NCBI RefSeq assembly: GCF_000312045.1
Contig: NZ_HE978635.1
Location: forward strand, 250,674 to 314,673
From: Noviherbaspirillum massiliense JC206
GTDB lineage: Bacteria; Pseudomonadota; Gammaproteobacteria; Burkholderiales; Burkholderiaceae_D
Length of the DNA stretch: 64,000 nt
Reading direction: 5' to 3'
Shown here: in pieces, positions 61,772 to 64,000 of the stretch
How positions within the stretch are numbered: the first letter of the stretch is position 1
How the letters are laid out: each line of letters opens with the position of its first letter
Position numbers and translations under genes: made by a program
The notes under the pieces: model-generated
Seen by the model: only the letters and a program-made list of their open reading frames with translations
Databases searched by the model: none
What the model was told of the DNA's origin: nothing

Positions 61772-62277
61772 ACCGATCGGGGTCACAGCCCCGCTGCTTG
61801 TACGGCGGAAGCGCATGAAAAAGCCCGGTCGGACGGACCGGGCCCGCAGGACTTTTGCCCGATGAGGAACTGCCGGTTGCGGAAAGCGACAACCTCAGGT
61901 TACCCAAGTGAATGAGCGTCCGTAGAAGCTTTCGTGGTCAAGATCAATGATGCCGGGGATCAGTTGACTAGATCACTTCGGTAACCCGCCAAAGAACTCG
62001 GCCCTGCACTTCATGCTAGTTCGGCCAGCCGGAGTATCCAAGTGGAATCGTCCGCCAGAGGCGATTTTTTATTGCAATCGACGAGCCGAGCCGATAGCAG
62101 GAGCTGGTGCCGCCGAATGCACGGGCCGGCAATCGCAGCGGCATCGGCTGCTTGCCTTTTTTTCAGCTTTCCCGCTTCTTCCGAGTCTGGATGGTGTTTC
62201 CGGGGCAGCATGCGGGTTCACTTCGATTTACTTTTCATGGTAATATTTCACATGCAAACTAAATTGCCGCTAGCCGC
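61772..62277. other. Intergenic stretch with hairpins, no gene seen
   Basis: A GC-rich hairpin follows the dehydrogenase, and a possible MarR promoter lies at the right end (TTCACT 62217-62222, TAATAT 62241-62246, 18-bp spacer). The dyad GCAA-N6-TTGC (62254-62267) just before the MarR start could be its operator. No coding frame is convincing. Confidence 0.45.
61823..61843 (+). terminator. Hairpin after the alcohol dehydrogenase gene
   Basis: GCCCGGTC-GGACG-GACCGGGC forms a strong 8-bp stem 50 bases past the stop. No T-run follows, so it may be a transcript-stabilising hairpin or a Rho-assisted terminator. Confidence 0.4.
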
Positions 62278-62748
62278 ATGCAGAACCTCGACCACGCGCT
62301 GATGAACATCACCATGACGCTTGGCCACGTGTCGCGCGCCTACAAATCGGCTGCCGACAGGATGGTGGCCGATTTCGGACTGTCGCAGGCCAGTGCATGG
62401 CCTGTCCTCATGATCGGGCGGCTGGGTGACGGCGTGCGGCCTGGCACGGTTGCGGATGCCCTGGGACTGGAGCCTTCGTCGGTCGTGCGCGTGCTCGACC
62501 AGCTGGTCGATGCCGGGCTTGTGGAGCGGCGCGAAGATGCCAATGACCGTCGCGCCAAGACGCTGCACCTCACAGCCGAAGGACGGCGCTGCGCCGCACG
62601 GCTGGAAAAGGCGCTGATTCCCTTTCGCCGCAACCTGTTCGCAGGCGTCGCGCGGGATGACATAGAAGCATGCATGCGCGTGCTGCAGGCCCTCGATGCC
62701 TCGATCCGCCAGTTGCAGGATTCGTCTGCCGGACAGAAAGCATCGTGA
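62278..62748 (+). CDS. MarR-family transcription regulator
   Basis: A 156-residue MarR protein: winged helix GDGVRPGTVADALGLEPSSVVRVLDQLVDAGLVERREDANDRRAKTLHLT. MarR proteins repress efflux genes and release on binding aromatic ligands. Its stop overlaps the GTG start of the FUSC gene, so it probably controls its own operon. Confidence 0.9.
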   Translation: MQNLDHALMNITMTLGHVSRAYKSAADRMVADFGLSQASAWPVLMIGRLGDGVRPGTVADALGLEPSSVVRVLDQLVDAGLVERREDANDRRAKTLHLTAEGRRCAARLEKALIPFRRNLFAGVARDDIEACMRVLQALDASIRQLQDSSAGQKAS

Positions 62749-64000
62749 AGCTGCCTACTGCCGCGGAAATCCTGTTTTCCCTGAAATGTTTTGCGGCGTC
62801 CATGCTGGCGCTGTATCTCGCCCTGCGCATCGGTTTGCCGCGTCCGTTCTGGTCGATGACGACAGCCTATGTGGTTGCCAGTCCTTTGGCAGGCGCGGTG
62901 CGCTCCAAAGCCATATTCCGGATGAGCGGCACGATTCTCGGCTCGATCGGCACCATATTGCTGGTCCCGGGCCTGGCCAATTCCCCGGAGCTGCTGACAC
63001 TGGCAATGGCATGCTGGGTCGGTCTTTGCCTTTATATTTCGCTGCTCGACCGCACGCCGCGTTCCTATGTGTTCATGCTGGCCGGGTATACCGCAGCGCT
63101 GATCGGCTTTCCGGCAGTATCGGAGCCGGCGACGATCTTCGATGTCGGCCTGGCACGGGTCGAGGAAATCATCCTTGGGATCACTTGTGCAACGGTGGTT
63201 CACAGTCTCGTGCTGCCGCAGAGCCTGGGCCCGGTGCTGCTGGCGCGGCTGGACCGTGCCATCGGTGATGCCAGGCGCTGGGTACGGGATGCGCTGCATC
63301 TCGAATCGGCAGCCCAGGGTTCGCGCGACCGGCGCGCGCTGGCCGGCGACATTACCGAATTGCGGCTGATGGCTACCCATCTTCCGTTTGATACTTCGCA
63401 CCTGCGCTGGACGGCGAATGCCATCCATGCATTGCAGGACCGGCTGGCGATGATGGTGCCGATCATTTCGGCCGTGGAAGACCGGTTGCGCACCTTGCAC
63501 CGGCTGGACGGCGCGTCGCTGTCGCCTCGCTGGCAGCAGTTGCTCGGCGAAATCACGGAATGGAGCCAGGGTGGCGAAGGCGTTACGGCCGAGCGGGCGA
63601 TGCAACTGCGGGCGGTAATTGCAGACATCACCCCGCGCATCGGCAGCGAGGCGTCCTGGAGCGACGTGCTGAAGGTCAATCTGGCGGCGCGCCTGCGTGC
63701 GCTGGTGGACGTGGGCGAAGACTGCCGGACCTTGCGCAATCACATCGATGCGGGATTGCACGGCGCGCATCCGCCCGAGCTGCGTCGGCTGTCAGCCTTG
63801 TCGCCGCGCGTGCTGCATCGCGATCATGGCATGGCCATCCTGTCTGCATCGGCGGCGGTGCTGGCGATCATCGCGTGCTCCGCTTTCTGGATCCTGACCG
63901 CATGGCCGGCCGGATCCGCTGCGGCCATGATGACGGCCGTCTTTTGCTGCTTCTTCGCGACGCAGGACGACCCGGTGCCCGGCATCAAGCTGTTCCTGAA
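62745..64000 (+). CDS. FUSC-family (AaeB-like) efflux protein, cut by window end
   Basis: A GTG start overlapping the MarR stop (GTGA) opens a frame that runs without stop to the end, 418 codons seen. KCFAASMLALYLALRIGLPRPFWSMTTAYVVASPLAGAVRSKAIFRMSGTILGSIG is the FUSC N-terminal half, and a second membrane block begins near 63830. FUSC proteins pump aromatic acids (fusaric acid, p-hydroxybenzoate). Full members are about 650-700 residues. Incomplete at 3' end. Confidence 0.85.
   Translation, partial: MKLPTAAEILFSLKCFAASMLALYLALRIGLPRPFWSMTTAYVVASPLAGAVRSKAIFRMSGTILGSIGTILLVPGLANSPELLTLAMACWVGLCLYISLLDRTPRSYVFMLAGYTAALIGFPAVSEPATIFDVGLARVEEIILGITCATVVHSLVLPQSLGPVLLARLDRAIGDARRWVRDALHLESAAQGSRDRRALAGDITELRLMATHLPFDTSHLRWTANAIHALQDRLAMMVPIISAVEDRLRTLHRLDGASLSPRWQQLLGEITEWSQGGEGVTAERAMQLRAVIADITPRIGSEASWSDVLKVNLAARLRALVDVGEDCRTLRNHIDAGLHGAHPPELRRLSALSPRVLHRDHGMAILSASAAVLAIIACSAFWILTAWPAGSAAAMMTAVFCCFFATQDDPVPGIKLFL

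Overview
The window is about 60% GC with betaproteobacterial gene content (ChrB/ChrA, LitR-type MerR, DUF411 and DUF326 copper proteins, CYP152 peroxygenase). It most likely comes from the chromosome of an environmental Burkholderiales bacterium, with Oxalobacteraceae my best guess. That placement is an inference from protein flavour only; no rRNA or tRNA gene was seen.

Layout. (1) 0.5-14.4 kb is a metal-resistance block. It holds a CopZ-like chaperone behind a MerR-type 19-bp-spacer promoter, two near-identical DUF411 proteins, a chromate operon chrB-chrA-chrB(C-domain)-beta-propeller, a Crp/Fnr regulator with a perfect palindrome over its own start codon, a His-rich periplasmic protein, a Cys-rich DUF326 protein, a Met-rich lipoprotein, a P1B copper ATPase with a YHS domain and a stand-alone DsbD-alpha domain. 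(2) 14.8-20.8 kb is ordinary metabolism: glycosyltransferase, Old Yellow Enzyme, aldo/keto reductase, NmrA-like protein and Na+/H+ antiporter. (3) 21.3-25.75 kb is integron 1: a decayed integrase gene with a LexA box, an attI core and eight low-GC cassettes with attC-like sites. (4) 26.2-37.9 kb holds mscL, fasciclin, DUF378, a CarH/LitR-type B12 photoreceptor-like MerR regulator, an exported serpin, an intact CBS protein flanked by CBS and Usp remnants, a CDF transporter, an SDR and an exonuclease/GIY-YIG nuclease. (5) 37.9-42.9 kb is integron 2, in the same orientation: a full-length 350-aa integrase with all catalytic residues, a near-consensus LexA box, attI with phased direct repeats, and seven cassettes ending in an AAC(3)-I-type aminoglycoside acetyltransferase. 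(6) 43-48.4 kb is a run of small hypothetical and DUF genes, one frameshifted. (7) 48.5-64 kb holds patatin, M48 protease, SDRs, a frameshifted NIPSNAP gene with a monooxygenase next to an ArsR regulator, an SDR-CYP152-PfkB operon, a zinc alcohol dehydrogenase, and a MarR-FUSC pair cut by the window end.

The most unusual feature is the pair of tandem, co-oriented chromosomal integrons about 16 kb apart. Only the second integrase looks functional, and both carry SOS (LexA) boxes. Most cassettes encode proteins I cannot assign a role. The second most interesting locus is the LitR/CarH-like regulator, whose divergent promoter region carries an inverted pair of the same 12-bp motif.
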